64,000 bases of DNA, taken from Flavobacterium sp. LC2016-01. Lineage in GTDB: Bacteria; Bacteroidota; Bacteroidia; Flavobacteriales; Flavobacteriaceae. Positions 16,935 through 25,212 of the stretch are shown here, in pieces (positions within the stretch are counted from its first letter, which is position 1; each line of letters begins with the position of its first letter). The stretch covers positions 1-64,000 of the forward strand of contig NZ_WMIC01000014.1 of assembly GCF_009711135.1 (NCBI RefSeq), given 5' to 3'. The position numbers and the translations under genes were made by a program. Under the pieces are notes generated by a model. The model saw only the letters and a list, made by a program, of their open reading frames with translations, ran no database searches and was not told the origin of the DNA.

Positions 16935-16948
16935 TTGATTTAGATCAA
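16935..16948. promoter_or_regulatory. Exact FNR/CRP-type dyad
   Basis: TTGATTTAGATCAA matches TTGAT-N4-ATCAA with no mismatch. It sits between the SDR gene it precedes and the gene for a Crp/Fnr-family regulator, about 64 bases above the inferred SDR transcription start, a usual distance for class I activation. Confidence 0.5.
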
Positions 16949-16966
16949 GTGTTTTGAACAAGGCAT

Positions 16967-16991
16967 AAAAAAAGGAGCCTAAAAGCTCCTT
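16967..16991 (-). terminator. Terminator after the Crp/Fnr gene
   Basis: On the minus strand AAGGAGC pairs with GCTCCTT around TTTTAG, followed by a T run, starting nine bases after the stop codon of the regulator gene at 17000. Confidence 0.75.
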
Positions 16992-16999
16992 GATCGTAA

Positions 17000-17578
17000 T
17001 TATTTTTTTGCCGTCTGTTTCCGTATACGGCTTAATGTTTCAGGTGTCATACCAAGATAAGAGGCGATCATGGTTTGTGGAATTCGCGAAGCAAATCCCG
17101 GATATTTGGTTACAAAATTTAAATACTTTTCTTCTGCCGTAAAACTAAGTGATGCCTGAATTCGGTTTTGAGCCGCTATAAAACTTTTTTGCAGTATGGC
17201 ATTTACCATATTATTAAAAGCAGGAATTTCACGGCACAGCATTTCAAAATTCTCATGTGTAAACAATATAAGTTCGCTGTCTTCAATAGCATCTATATTA
17301 AAACGAGACGGCTGCTGAAACATCAAACTTTCCCTGTCACCTGTCCACCAATTCTCAATACTGAAACTATTTACATGCTCACTCCCTTTTTCATCAACAG
17401 AATAAGTCCGTAGACAACCTTTTGTTATAAAAGCGTCATATTTCCAAATATCTCCTTCTTGAAGCAAGTATTGTCGTTTACGAAGTTTTTTAATTATAGC
17501 GAATGATTGTATATAATCAGATTCTGACGGTGTCAGCGTTACTTTATCATCTAGATATTTTTGGAATATTTCATACAT
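17000..17578 (-). CDS. Crp/Fnr-family transcriptional regulator
   Basis: A 192-residue regulator. Residues about 25-115 form a cyclic nucleotide-binding-like beta barrel (RKRQYLLQEGDIWKYDAFITKGCLRTY). It lacks an obvious cAMP-binding RxS motif, and no FNR-type cysteine cluster is present. The C-terminal helix-turn-helix is short but recognisable (IPQTMIASYLGMTPETLSRIRKQ). Many flavobacterial paralogues of this size exist and their ligands are unknown. An exact TTGAT-N4-ATCAA site lies just beyond its terminator, ahead of the SDR gene, and is a plausible target. Confidence 0.9.
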   Translation of the reverse strand: MYEIFQKYLDDKVTLTPSESDYIQSFAIIKKLRKRQYLLQEGDIWKYDAFITKGCLRTYSVDEKGSEHVNSFSIENWWTGDRESLMFQQPSRFNIDAIEDSELILFTHENFEMLCREIPAFNNMVNAILQKSFIAAQNRIQASLSFTAEEKYLNFVTKYPGFASRIPQTMIASYLGMTPETLSRIRKQTAKK

Positions 17579-17760
17579 AGATTGTAAAATTATATAAAAG
17601 TTTCTAAAGAAGAGAATTAAAATTGAATAGGAAAAAAGATTAAACCCTACAACTATTTATAGATTACTCAATATTATAAAAAGGACCACTTTTAAGTTAT
17701 TTGCAAAAGAATTAAAAATTATGTTCCAGCATCAGCACCGAAGTTATGGAATTGAAATAC

Positions 17761-18771
17761 TTATAAAATAATATCATGTCGTGGCTGAAGAAATTCGGGC
17801 AGATTATTTTCGCCTAAAATTTCTCTAAGATCAATCTCTATAATTTTACAGATTCTAGAAATAGGAATGTCATTGGCGTTGCCTTCAAAAGGATTTTCTG
17901 TACTCTCTCCAACTTGCCCTAGCGAGGTATACATCCATGAAATAATGACACTAAACGGAATGACAAACCAAACCATATTGCCGTGCATAATACCGCTGAC
18001 GCTTTCATTTAATTTATCAAATTCTTTTAATAACCCAAAAGGCAATAGGAGACAAAACAATTGAACCAATAAGGTATTGATAATGGCGTATTGTCTGGGA
18101 TATGGCGAATCTTTCAATTGTTCGCTTCTACTTTGTTGTGTAAAGAAATCTTTAATTGTTCTTTGAAAATCAACAAACTGAAGTACAACAATTTCTTGAT
18201 TATCATATAGTTCTTTTAGCGTTTTACTTTGTAAAGCCATAACTTGTGTGGCTTTGTTTTTAGCTTTTAGAATTTTTTCTAATTCTGCAGGAGAAAGAAA
18301 TTTAGACAATTCATCTTTGAGACTAATCTCATTTTCAGGAATGATATAATAATATTGCTGATATTCTGTATTATGTTTTTTTCTGCTTGTTTCCCAAACC
18401 CGGTACGATCGCATTTCATAACGCAATGCTGTAAGCCATGCTATATGGCGGTAAATAAGCAATTTTGTTGTTTCAGGATTAGCTAAAAAATCACGGCTCA
18501 TAATGCCCCACGAACGGCTTGTGCTTAAAATTTGTGTCCATACTTGTTGTCCTTCCAGAGTTCTATTGTAGGTTTGCGTGTTTTTAAACCCCACTATAAA
18601 TGCTGTAGCGGTTCCTAATAAAGCAACGACTGTCCAAGAAATCCCTAACCATTTTAATTCAAAAAATTCATATAAAACAGTTGGTATTATACTCATTAAG
18701 ACTAATAAATAAATGCTTTTTCTTGTCCAGATTATAAATTCTAAAAGCTTATATGATTTACCTGTATACAT
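17761..18771 (-). CDS. Bestrophin family protein
   Basis: A 336-residue membrane protein of the bestrophin/UPF0187 (YneE) family, pentameric anion or cation channels. It opens with YTGKSYKLLEFIIWTRKSIY and hydrophobic segments at about residues 15-60, with more at about 235-285. The conserved C-terminal part contains NPFEGNANDIPISRICKIIEIDLREILGE, the family's most recognisable stretch (here cited in part: the NPFEG and ISR elements). Length is normal. It is a single gene with 81 bases to the upstream YCII gene. Confidence 0.9.
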   Translation of the reverse strand: MYTGKSYKLLEFIIWTRKSIYLLVLMSIIPTVLYEFFELKWLGISWTVVALLGTATAFIVGFKNTQTYNRTLEGQQVWTQILSTSRSWGIMSRDFLANPETTKLLIYRHIAWLTALRYEMRSYRVWETSRKKHNTEYQQYYYIIPENEISLKDELSKFLSPAELEKILKAKNKATQVMALQSKTLKELYDNQEIVVLQFVDFQRTIKDFFTQQSRSEQLKDSPYPRQYAIINTLLVQLFCLLLPFGLLKEFDKLNESVSGIMHGNMVWFVIPFSVIISWMYTSLGQVGESTENPFEGNANDIPISRICKIIEIDLREILGENNLPEFLQPRHDIIL

Positions 18772-18852
18772 TTTATTGTTCTTTAAAGCTGATTTACAAA
18801 TAGATTTAATTGAAAATAAGCATATCTATATTAAGACATGCTTATTCAGGCT

Positions 18853-19209
18853 TTAAGCTACGGGAACTGACATACGAACTTCTACAATCGCTCCATATTG
18901 GATAATTGGACAAGCTTCTGCGATTTTTACCGCTTCATCATAATCATTTGATCTAATAAGAAACAAACCTCCTATAGATTCTTTTCCGTGACCATAAGGA
19001 CCAGAAGTAATATGATTTCCCATTTTGGTATGTTTAATCACTCTTCCGTCTAAATCCCAACGTTTTGGCGGCGCAACTAATTTATCCTGTGCTGCAATTC
19101 CTGCGATCCACTCCTGATACGGTTTGATCGCTTCTTTCATTTGTTCTGGAGTTGGTACTGGGTTCTCGCTTGTTAGGTCTCTGTGGACCACTACTAAAAA
19201 CTCTTGCAT
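18853..19209 (-). CDS. YCII-related protein
   Basis: A 118-residue protein of the YCII/DGPF fold, a small dimeric alpha-beta domain. It shows the family pattern: FLVVVHRDL at the start, then QMKEAIKPYQEWIAGI, a central GPYGHGKESIGGLFLI and the closing AEACPIIQYGAIVEVRM. The family includes a chlorohydrolase-like enzyme but the function of most members is unknown. It is the second of three close minus-strand genes (small acidic protein, pirin) and may belong to their operon. Confidence 0.88.
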   Translation of the reverse strand: MQEFLVVVHRDLTSENPVPTPEQMKEAIKPYQEWIAGIAAQDKLVAPPKRWDLDGRVIKHTKMGNHITSGPYGHGKESIGGLFLIRSNDYDEAVKIAEACPIIQYGAIVEVRMSVPVA

Positions 19210-19247
19210 AATAATTGTATTTAAAGGTTTGTAAAATTGTTTATTGT

Positions 19248-19439
19248 TTAAAATATCGAAGTATAATCTTCGTCTTCATTTTCTTCAAAAGGCTGTTCTT
19301 TCATATGAAGTGTTTCGTCCAGCAATTCACTTCCGTCAGTTGAATCATGGTGATGCTCTTCCGTCTCACTTCCCGGTTCAATAATGTAACTTGTTGATTT
19401 TGACAAGCCCATTAATCTAAAAAAATTGATAATTTTCAT
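19248..19439 (-). CDS. Small acidic hypothetical protein
   Basis: A 63-residue protein that I do not recognise. The N-terminal 18 residues are basic and mildly hydrophobic (MKIINFFRLMGLSKS), and the rest is strongly acidic with a three-histidine run (EEHHHDSTDG) and an acidic tail. It is positioned neatly between the pirin gene (25 bases) and the YCII gene (38 bases) on the same strand, which supports it as real. The His/Asp/Glu content suggests metal binding, but this is speculative. Confidence 0.6.
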   Translation of the reverse strand: MKIINFFRLMGLSKSTSYIIEPGSETEEHHHDSTDGSELLDETLHMKEQPFEENEDEDYTSIF

Positions 19440-19464
19440 GGCTCATTTTTTAATTGTTAATTGT

Positions 19465-20346
19465 TTACAAAACAGGTTTAACTATTTTTCTGGTTTCCCC
19501 TTCCATTTCTATAAAACCCATTTTTCCATTTTTATAATTTTCGGCAGCATTTAGCAAAGCTTCTTCAGAATCCATTACCATGGCGCCTTTAGAGAATAAT
19601 TGTTCGTGTAACGGTTTGCCCGAAATAAGGAGTAGTTGACAATTTGTAATGGCGATAAATTTTAAAGGTTCCTCAAAATCAGATTCGGCCATAGAAATTA
19701 CCATTCCTTCTTCGAGTTCTATTGTGGTTTGATTGGTCATAAAATCGAAATAGCCTTCAATTGCAAAGACAGTTCCCGACCATTGCGCCGGAAGCTGGTG
19801 CGAAAATTCTTTTCCCGCTTCTAAATAAATGTGCAACATTGTGAGTTCTTCCGGTGTTTCCACTTTATTTACTACAGATCCTGTTTCACCGCACACTATT
19901 CTTACGCGCAATCCTTCCTGATTTATTTCCGGAATCTGAGCTTTGTCGATAAAAATACTTTTTGGATCTTCTTGTTTTTTATGCGCCGGAATATTTACGA
20001 ACAATTGTAAGCCTTCAACAGTTTCGCCGTCGGGAACGGGAAATTCAGCATGTACAACACCTTTTCCAGCGTAGGTCCAAAGCAGACTTCCTGGTGTAAT
20101 TACAATATTATTTCCACGGGAATCAACACTATGATAAGGAGCTGAATTTTCAAAAACATAACTGATAGCCGACATTCCGGCGTGAGGATGGGGCCCGAAA
20201 ATATCATGTTTTAATTCAAAATGATCAAATCCAATGATGGGATCCATAAGTCCGTCAAAATCTTTTGCTCTGGCTTTTCTGGCAAAAAATTGCTCATCTC
20301 CCTGCACGTCGGGCGTGATTACTGTTGATAATACTAACTTGTTCAT
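19465..20346 (-). CDS. Pirin family protein
   Basis: A 293-residue bicupin of the pirin family. The N-terminal cupin carries the metal ligands in DHFELKHDIFGPHPHAGMSA (His-x-His) and later a Glu in YSVDS-type context. The C-terminal cupin is degenerate, as usual. Bacterial pirins include quercetin 2,3-dioxygenase activity and links to stress, but the physiological role is mostly open. It heads the set pirin, acidic protein, YCII. Between it and the NmrA-like gene upstream lies a 201-base gap with unusual base composition. Confidence 0.9.
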   Translation of the reverse strand: MNKLVLSTVITPDVQGDEQFFARKARAKDFDGLMDPIIGFDHFELKHDIFGPHPHAGMSAISYVFENSAPYHSVDSRGNNIVITPGSLLWTYAGKGVVHAEFPVPDGETVEGLQLFVNIPAHKKQEDPKSIFIDKAQIPEINQEGLRVRIVCGETGSVVNKVETPEELTMLHIYLEAGKEFSHQLPAQWSGTVFAIEGYFDFMTNQTTIELEEGMVISMAESDFEEPLKFIAITNCQLLLISGKPLHEQLFSKGAMVMDSEEALLNAAENYKNGKMGFIEMEGETRKIVKPVL

Positions 20347-20372
20347 ACTATTTCATTTAAAGGTTTAAAATT

Positions 20373-20536
20373 GCAGCGCTGCCCATTGAGTTGTCGTGTT
20401 GTTGATCAGATTTTCGCAATTATTGCGCTGACGTAGGATTTTAATGTGCACGAACGGGTGGAAAGTGCACTCCCATTACAACCGCCTCGACAAACTGCCT
20501 ACCCGTCATCTTCGTTTCAACGGGCATCGAAGCCAT
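20373..20536. other. GC-richer intergenic island of unknown nature
   Basis: About 165 bases between the pirin and NmrA-like genes are visibly richer in G+C than the surrounding DNA. They contain several short palindromes (GCAGCGCTGC at 20373, GTGCAC twice, CGCAATTATTGCG). On the minus strand a 31-codon ORF runs from an ATG at 20536, twelve bases after the NmrA stop, to 20441, and a second frame stays open from there to about 20365. On the plus strand a 38-codon frame opens at 20444. I do not recognise any of the peptides. A gene relic, a transferred fragment or a structured element are all possible. Confidence 0.4.
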
Positions 20537-20547
20537 TTATATTTTGA

Positions 20548-21303
20548 TTATGCTCTTTGAGGACGGTTAGGAAACCATTCTTCAAAAGTGATCGTTCCTA
20601 GTTTTGCAGTATCTGCAGGAACAAGTGTAAGTTCTTTAAGAGGCGCTCCAAAGTATAAAGCACTTTCATCTGAAATCACTTTAAGAGGATCGTTTGTTTT
20701 TGTCAAATACGTTTGCAGCAATTCTGAAAGTTTAAAACGTTCCGGCCCTCCAATTTCAACAATTCCGTTTGATGGATTTCCTAATGCAAGTTCTACAACC
20801 ATTGATGCCACATCTTCAGAAGCAATGGGTTGAATTTTTGCCGGAGAAATAGTTACGCTTCCGCCTTCGTGTGCAGAGGCTACAATGCCGCCAAGAAATT
20901 CCATAAATTGTGTAGAATGAATAATGGTAAAAGGAACTCCTGCTTTTCTAATTAGATTTTCCTGAGCCTGTTTAGCTCTGAAATAACCGCTTTCCTGCAA
21001 ACGATCTGTTCCAACTACAGAAAGTGCGATATGATGTTTTACACCTGCATTAATTTCTGCAGCTAATAAATTTCTGCCTGAAGTTTCAAAAAACTCTAAA
21101 ACTTCTTTGTCTGCAAATGATGGAGAATTTGCTAAATCAATTACGATATCGGTATTGGTTACTGCTTCTGCAAGTCCTTCGCCTGTAATAGTGTTAATAC
21201 CTGTAGAGGGTGCAGCCGAAATTACGTTGTGTCCCTGATCACGTAATTTGTTTACTACTTTTGTTCCAATTAATCCTGTTCCGCCAATTACTAAAATTTT
21301 CAT
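20548..21303 (-). CDS. NmrA-like NAD(P)H-binding protein (atypical SDR)
   Basis: A 251-residue Rossmann-fold protein. The N-terminal GGTGLIGT binds NAD(P), and the later ALSVVGTDRL, YFRAKQAQENLI and FTIIHSTQFMEFLGG match the atypical SDR/NmrA group, which covers NADPH-dependent quinone reductases and redox sensors. There is no Tyr-x3-Lys catalytic pair in the classical position except the degenerate YFRAKQ. It is preceded by a near-consensus sigma-54 promoter and a pair of dyads, so it is the likely target of the sigma-54 activator encoded directly upstream. Confidence 0.9.
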   Translation of the reverse strand: MKILVIGGTGLIGTKVVNKLRDQGHNVISAAPSTGINTITGEGLAEAVTNTDIVIDLANSPSFADKEVLEFFETSGRNLLAAEINAGVKHHIALSVVGTDRLQESGYFRAKQAQENLIRKAGVPFTIIHSTQFMEFLGGIVASAHEGGSVTISPAKIQPIASEDVASMVVELALGNPSNGIVEIGGPERFKLSELLQTYLTKTNDPLKVISDESALYFGAPLKELTLVPADTAKLGTITFEEWFPNRPQRA

Positions 21304-21359
21304 GATGTTTGTTTTTAAATGTTATAAATGATTTCGTTGTCATTTTCATTTAGTAATAG

Positions 21360-21374
21360 CCAATTTGCGTGCCA
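21360..21374 (-). promoter_or_regulatory. Sigma-54 (-24/-12) promoter of the NmrA-like gene
   Basis: The minus strand reads TGGCACGCAAATTGG, matching the -24 TGGCACG exactly and the -12 TTGC in three of four bases, with the required ten bases between the two dinucleotides. Transcription would start near 21348, about 45 bases ahead of the ATG at 21303. Confidence 0.6.
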
Positions 21375-21426
21375 TTCAATCAAAACACTGTAAATCAATT
21401 AGTTACACTTGTAAGTGTATTTAAAT

Positions 21427-21446
21427 TTTCCTCTTATAAAGGGAAA
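21427..21446. promoter_or_regulatory. Candidate activator-binding dyad, proximal
   Basis: TTTCCTCTTATAAAGGGAAA is a 20-base dyad sharing 16 of 20 positions with a second one 30 bases away. Its centre is about 88 bases upstream of the inferred sigma-54 start site, where enhancer-binding proteins usually bind. Confidence 0.5.
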
Positions 21447-21456
21447 TCATTTTGAC

Positions 21457-21476
21457 TTTCACTTTATATAGTGAAA
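21457..21476. promoter_or_regulatory. Candidate activator-binding dyad, distal
   Basis: TTTCACTTTATATAGTGAAA is a 20-base dyad matching the proximal copy at 16 of 20 positions, including both TTTC/GAAA ends. The two centres are exactly 30 bases apart, close to three helical turns, so bound dimers would face the same side. Confidence 0.5.
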
Positions 21477-21522
21477 ACTGTAGATTTGATGTAGACTTTA
21501 TTTTTAAGGAAGAATAGAAAAC

Positions 21523-21560
21523 AAAAATGCCCACTACTTTTTTACAAGTAATAGGCATTT
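21523..21560 (-). terminator. Terminator after the sigma-54 activator gene
   Basis: On the minus strand AAATGCCTATTACTTG pairs with CAAGTAGTGGGCATTT-like bases (two imperfect positions) and ends in a short T run, 20 bases after the stop codon at 21581. Confidence 0.65.
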
Positions 21561-21580
21561 ATATTTTAAGAAATAAGAAT

Positions 21581-24241
21581 TTAAAAATATTCTGACTTCG
21601 TTATAGCAAGTTTTTTCATTTTAGAATGAAGTGTATTCCCCGGAATATCAAGAACCTCAGCAGCACCGCCAACGCCTGAAATTTTTCCGTTGCATCTTTT
21701 TAAGGCACTGATAATAAAAAGACGTTCCATTTCTTCTAATGATTTACTAAAAATGTTTTCTTCAGCATCATTTTTATCTGTTTTCTTGGGAAGATAAACT
21801 TCTCGCAAAACATTATCTGTAGTCATAAGAACACTTCGTTCAATAAGATGTTCTAACTCGCGTACATTTCCTGGCCACAAATAGCTGTGTAATTGTTGCA
21901 GCGCTTTTGGTGCAATACGGCTTATATTTTTGCCATTATTTTTATTGTATTTAGCAAGAAAGAAATTAGAAAGCGCTTCCACATCCTCCATTCGCTCTCT
22001 AAGAGCAGGCAAATAAATCGGGAAAACATTTAATCTGTAAAAAAGATCCGATCGGAATTTTCCAGCTTCCACTTCTTCTTCCAGATTACGATTCGTCGCT
22101 GCAATTATTCTCACATCCACTTTTATAGTATCCTTTCCTCCAACACGTTCGAGTTCCCGTTCCTGAATAACACGTAATAATTTAACTTGTGCTTCGAGTG
22201 GCATCTCTCCTATTTCATCGAGAAATAAAGTACCGTTATTGGCTAATTCGAATTTTCCAATCCTTCTTTCTGTAGCTCCGGTAAAAGCACCTTTTTCATG
22301 TCCGAATAATTCACTTTCGATCAAGTTTGCCGGCATTGCTGCACAGTTTACCTTGATCATTAATTTATCTTTTCGATGCGACGCATTATGAATAGCCCTC
22401 GCAATCAACTCTTTACCCGTTCCTGTTTCACCAAGAATCAAAACCGTCGAATTAGATTCGGCGACCAATGACATTAAGTGATATACTTTCTGCATTTGTT
22501 TTCCGCTTCCTATAATTTCGGTAAAATTGTAAATATTTTTAATTTGTTCTTTCAAATACACATTTTCATGTTCAAGCCTTTGCTTATACAACAGAAGCTT
22601 TTCATTTGCCTGAATATTTGCTATTGCAACTGAAATCTGTGAACAGATTCCTTTTAGAATAGATGGATCTAATTTGTCTGCCAATAGCCACATTGTAGCT
22701 ATATTAGAATTTCCAACTTTTAATAAGGCTCCATAAGCATTTTCAAAACCAACTTTTTTCCAAAGTTTTGCAAAACCAGAATTACTAAGTCGTAATTCTT
22801 CTTCTACATTAAAAATAACAGCAGTGTCGCTTTTTATAACCTGCGCCGTGTAAGGCTCGTGAATATCGAGTTTTACGGCTGCCATTTTATCAAAATCTAT
22901 TTCAGCTTTTGCAAATAGGCTTTTATCAAACATATAAGGACTTAAGCCTATTCCATCATCATCAAAAATATTAAGCATTGCCAGCTTAGTATCCAGAAGA
23001 TCGCGAAGCACCTTTATTATGGCATTTTGTAAATCTTCTTTAGTTCGTACTCCTGCTATTTCATTGCTAAATTGTAGCAAAACTGCTTGCTCTTTATTTT
23101 TGCTTTCTAATAACTCGTTAGCAATAATATTTGACATTGCCGTAGAAATTTGCGAACAAATACCCTGCAACAGCGAAATATTAATTTCTTCGATAGCAAG
23201 CCATAAAATTCCCAGTGTAACTTCTCCGTTTCGAAGTGCAATACCAACCATTCTTGTAAAGCCCATTTCCTTCCAAAAAAAAAGATATTGTGACTTTATT
23301 CCTCTCTCAATTTCAATATCAGTATGAAACAGCAAAGGAATGTAACTCTCAAGAACTCTATTTTGAAGCCCGTCATTTATAGGGAATTTTGATTGAAGTA
23401 TTTCGTTTAAGACAGGATAATCGGCTGTCGTAATGTCTTCATCATAAATATAAGGACTGAGTGAAATGCCGTCATCATTTAATTTTCTAATTACATAACC
23501 ACGAAGCGGATTTATTTTTTTTAAAGCTGTACGAACAGCAATGGCCAGTTCTTCTTTATTTCTAACTTCTGAAATATCATTACTTAAGTCAAGCAAAAAT
23601 GATTTTTCTTCTTCCTTCTTTTTCAGTTCTTCATTTTTAATAATATTCGAAACTGAAACAGAAAGCTGAGGAGAAATTCCTTTTAAAATACTTCGAAAAT
23701 CTTTTGTAAAACTGTCTGTCCTATCAGAATAGGTATGTAAAAAACCTAAAGGTTTATCTTCAAGCCATAAAGTAGTCATAAGTATTTCCCTGATACCTCC
23801 ATCATAACTAACTTGTAAATACGTTGGACTTTGGGGTTCATCTTTAACATCTTCTAATAAAAAGGAAATTGGACCATCTGAAGCCAGAACTGCTTTTATA
23901 AAAGGCTCATGTAATGTAAAATGTGTTTTTTGTAATTTTGCATAAGCTGTCGGTTCCAGGATATTGTCTGTGGCTTTGTCCAATAAGAAACCCATGTAAG
24001 TCTCATCCTTTTCGTCAATCAATGTAACGACTGTATGTGTAAAATAATAAAGGCTTTTTAACCTTTTAGACAGCAAAAAAATCAGATCTTTTTTTTCTCT
24101 TACTTTAGTAATGTCTTTCCCTAATTGAAGCAAAATATTTCTTTCAAGTTCAAGAAAATCCTTCTCTGATTTTATAGCAGAATTTTTTAAGTGATCAGAC
24201 ACTGGATCATCAATTGAACTTTCAATATTTTTCTTTTTCAT
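21581..24241 (-). CDS. Sigma-54-dependent transcriptional activator with tandem GAF-like domains
   Basis: An 886-residue enhancer-binding protein. The first 550 or so residues hold three GAF-like modules of similar layout (about 25-210, 215-385, 395-555), each followed by an xxSVSNII/TAMSNIIANELL helix. A short coiled coil precedes the AAA+ domain, which has Walker A GETGTGKE (604-611), the sigma-54 contact loop GAFTGA (651-656) and Walker B LFLDEIGEM. The C-terminal Fis-type helix-turn-helix (GAAEVLDIPGNTLHSKMKKL) is complete. Such proteins are gated by a ligand in the GAF part; none can be named. The nearest target is the NmrA-like gene just downstream, with its own sigma-54 promoter. Confidence 0.93.
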   Translation of the reverse strand: MKKKNIESSIDDPVSDHLKNSAIKSEKDFLELERNILLQLGKDITKVREKKDLIFLLSKRLKSLYYFTHTVVTLIDEKDETYMGFLLDKATDNILEPTAYAKLQKTHFTLHEPFIKAVLASDGPISFLLEDVKDEPQSPTYLQVSYDGGIREILMTTLWLEDKPLGFLHTYSDRTDSFTKDFRSILKGISPQLSVSVSNIIKNEELKKKEEEKSFLLDLSNDISEVRNKEELAIAVRTALKKINPLRGYVIRKLNDDGISLSPYIYDEDITTADYPVLNEILQSKFPINDGLQNRVLESYIPLLFHTDIEIERGIKSQYLFFWKEMGFTRMVGIALRNGEVTLGILWLAIEEINISLLQGICSQISTAMSNIIANELLESKNKEQAVLLQFSNEIAGVRTKEDLQNAIIKVLRDLLDTKLAMLNIFDDDGIGLSPYMFDKSLFAKAEIDFDKMAAVKLDIHEPYTAQVIKSDTAVIFNVEEELRLSNSGFAKLWKKVGFENAYGALLKVGNSNIATMWLLADKLDPSILKGICSQISVAIANIQANEKLLLYKQRLEHENVYLKEQIKNIYNFTEIIGSGKQMQKVYHLMSLVAESNSTVLILGETGTGKELIARAIHNASHRKDKLMIKVNCAAMPANLIESELFGHEKGAFTGATERRIGKFELANNGTLFLDEIGEMPLEAQVKLLRVIQERELERVGGKDTIKVDVRIIAATNRNLEEEVEAGKFRSDLFYRLNVFPIYLPALRERMEDVEALSNFFLAKYNKNNGKNISRIAPKALQQLHSYLWPGNVRELEHLIERSVLMTTDNVLREVYLPKKTDKNDAEENIFSKSLEEMERLFIISALKRCNGKISGVGGAAEVLDIPGNTLHSKMKKLAITKSEYF

Positions 24242-24519
24242 TTATTATCTGCTTTAAAAAAATCCAAGCCTTTAAATTTCTTTTTATTCCAATCAAATCC
24301 CTTGAATGCTATAAATATACTCAATATTTAAAAATTGATTCACTTTTCAGACAAGAAATAGTATCTAATTTGAGTATCTTTTTTGGTGAAGATGATGCTT
24401 TAAAATTATAATCTCACACTAATTTTTCCTCCGTTTTTTTCGAAGAAAACTATAACTTTTAATTACTTTTATCACCTATTGTATTTTTATGAGATTCCAT
24501 TCAGCAATGTTATTTGACA

Positions 24520-25212
24520 ATGAATAAAGTATTATTAGTAGAAGATGATCCAAGAGTTGCCTCCTTTATTTTAAGAGGTCTTGAAGAAAACCATTATCAG
24601 GTAAAAACAGTTTCAAAAGGACATGAAGCGGTCAAGGAAGCCACGGAAAATAGTTTTGATATTATCATTCTTGATATTATGCTGCCCGATATAACTGGTT
24701 TTGAAGTCTGCGAAATTTTGCGAAATAGAAAAATAACTGTTCCAATACTTATTCTGAGTGCACTAGACACACCGCAGGAAAAAGTAAAAGGACTTCAATC
24801 TGGAGCCGATGATTATCTTGCTAAACCCTTTTTATTTGAAGAACTTTTAGCCCGAATTAATGCACAGCTTAGACGTGCAGAATTCAGCAACGGAATTCTG
24901 GATTTTCAATCGTATGCCGGAATCGAAATTAACATGAAAGAGCAAAGTGCAACCAGAGACGGAAAAGAACTTAATCTTTCTTCACGAGAACTGAAGCTAT
25001 TAATCTTTTTTATGAAAAACAGAGAAAAAGCTTTATCACGTACTTCAATTGCGCAAGCAGTCTGGAATATTGATTTTGACACCACATCAAACACCGTAGA
25101 TGTTTACATCAACTATTTGAGAAACAAAATAGATAAAAACTTTCCTGTTCCGCTAATTCACACTGTGAAAGGAACTGGATATATGCTCAAACAAAAGAGT
25201 CATGAATCTTAA
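24520..25212 (+). CDS. OmpR-family response regulator
   Basis: A 230-residue response regulator with a receiver domain (VEDD at the start, phospho-acceptor Asp52 in ILDIMLPDITG, Lys in LAKPF) and a C-terminal OmpR/PhoB winged helix (LNLSSRELKLLIFF, then TVDVYINYLRNKID and HTVKGTGYML). I prefer the ATG at 24520 over an in-frame TTG six bases earlier because it starts directly before the receiver fold. It overlaps the histidine kinase gene by 11 bases, so the two are co-translated partners. The likely targets include the TonB receptor downstream, which has phased repeats in its upstream region. Confidence 0.93.
   Translation: MNKVLLVEDDPRVASFILRGLEENHYQVKTVSKGHEAVKEATENSFDIIILDIMLPDITGFEVCEILRNRKITVPILILSALDTPQEKVKGLQSGADDYLAKPFLFEELLARINAQLRRAEFSNGILDFQSYAGIEINMKEQSATRDGKELNLSSRELKLLIFFMKNREKALSRTSIAQAVWNIDFDTTSNTVDVYINYLRNKIDKNFPVPLIHTVKGTGYMLKQKSHES

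Noticed and set aside
21404..21419. TACACTT-N2-AAGTGTA dyad as a third activator site
   Set aside because: It differs in sequence from the two TTTC/GAAA dyads and lies closer to the promoter, so I could not justify it as the same kind of site.
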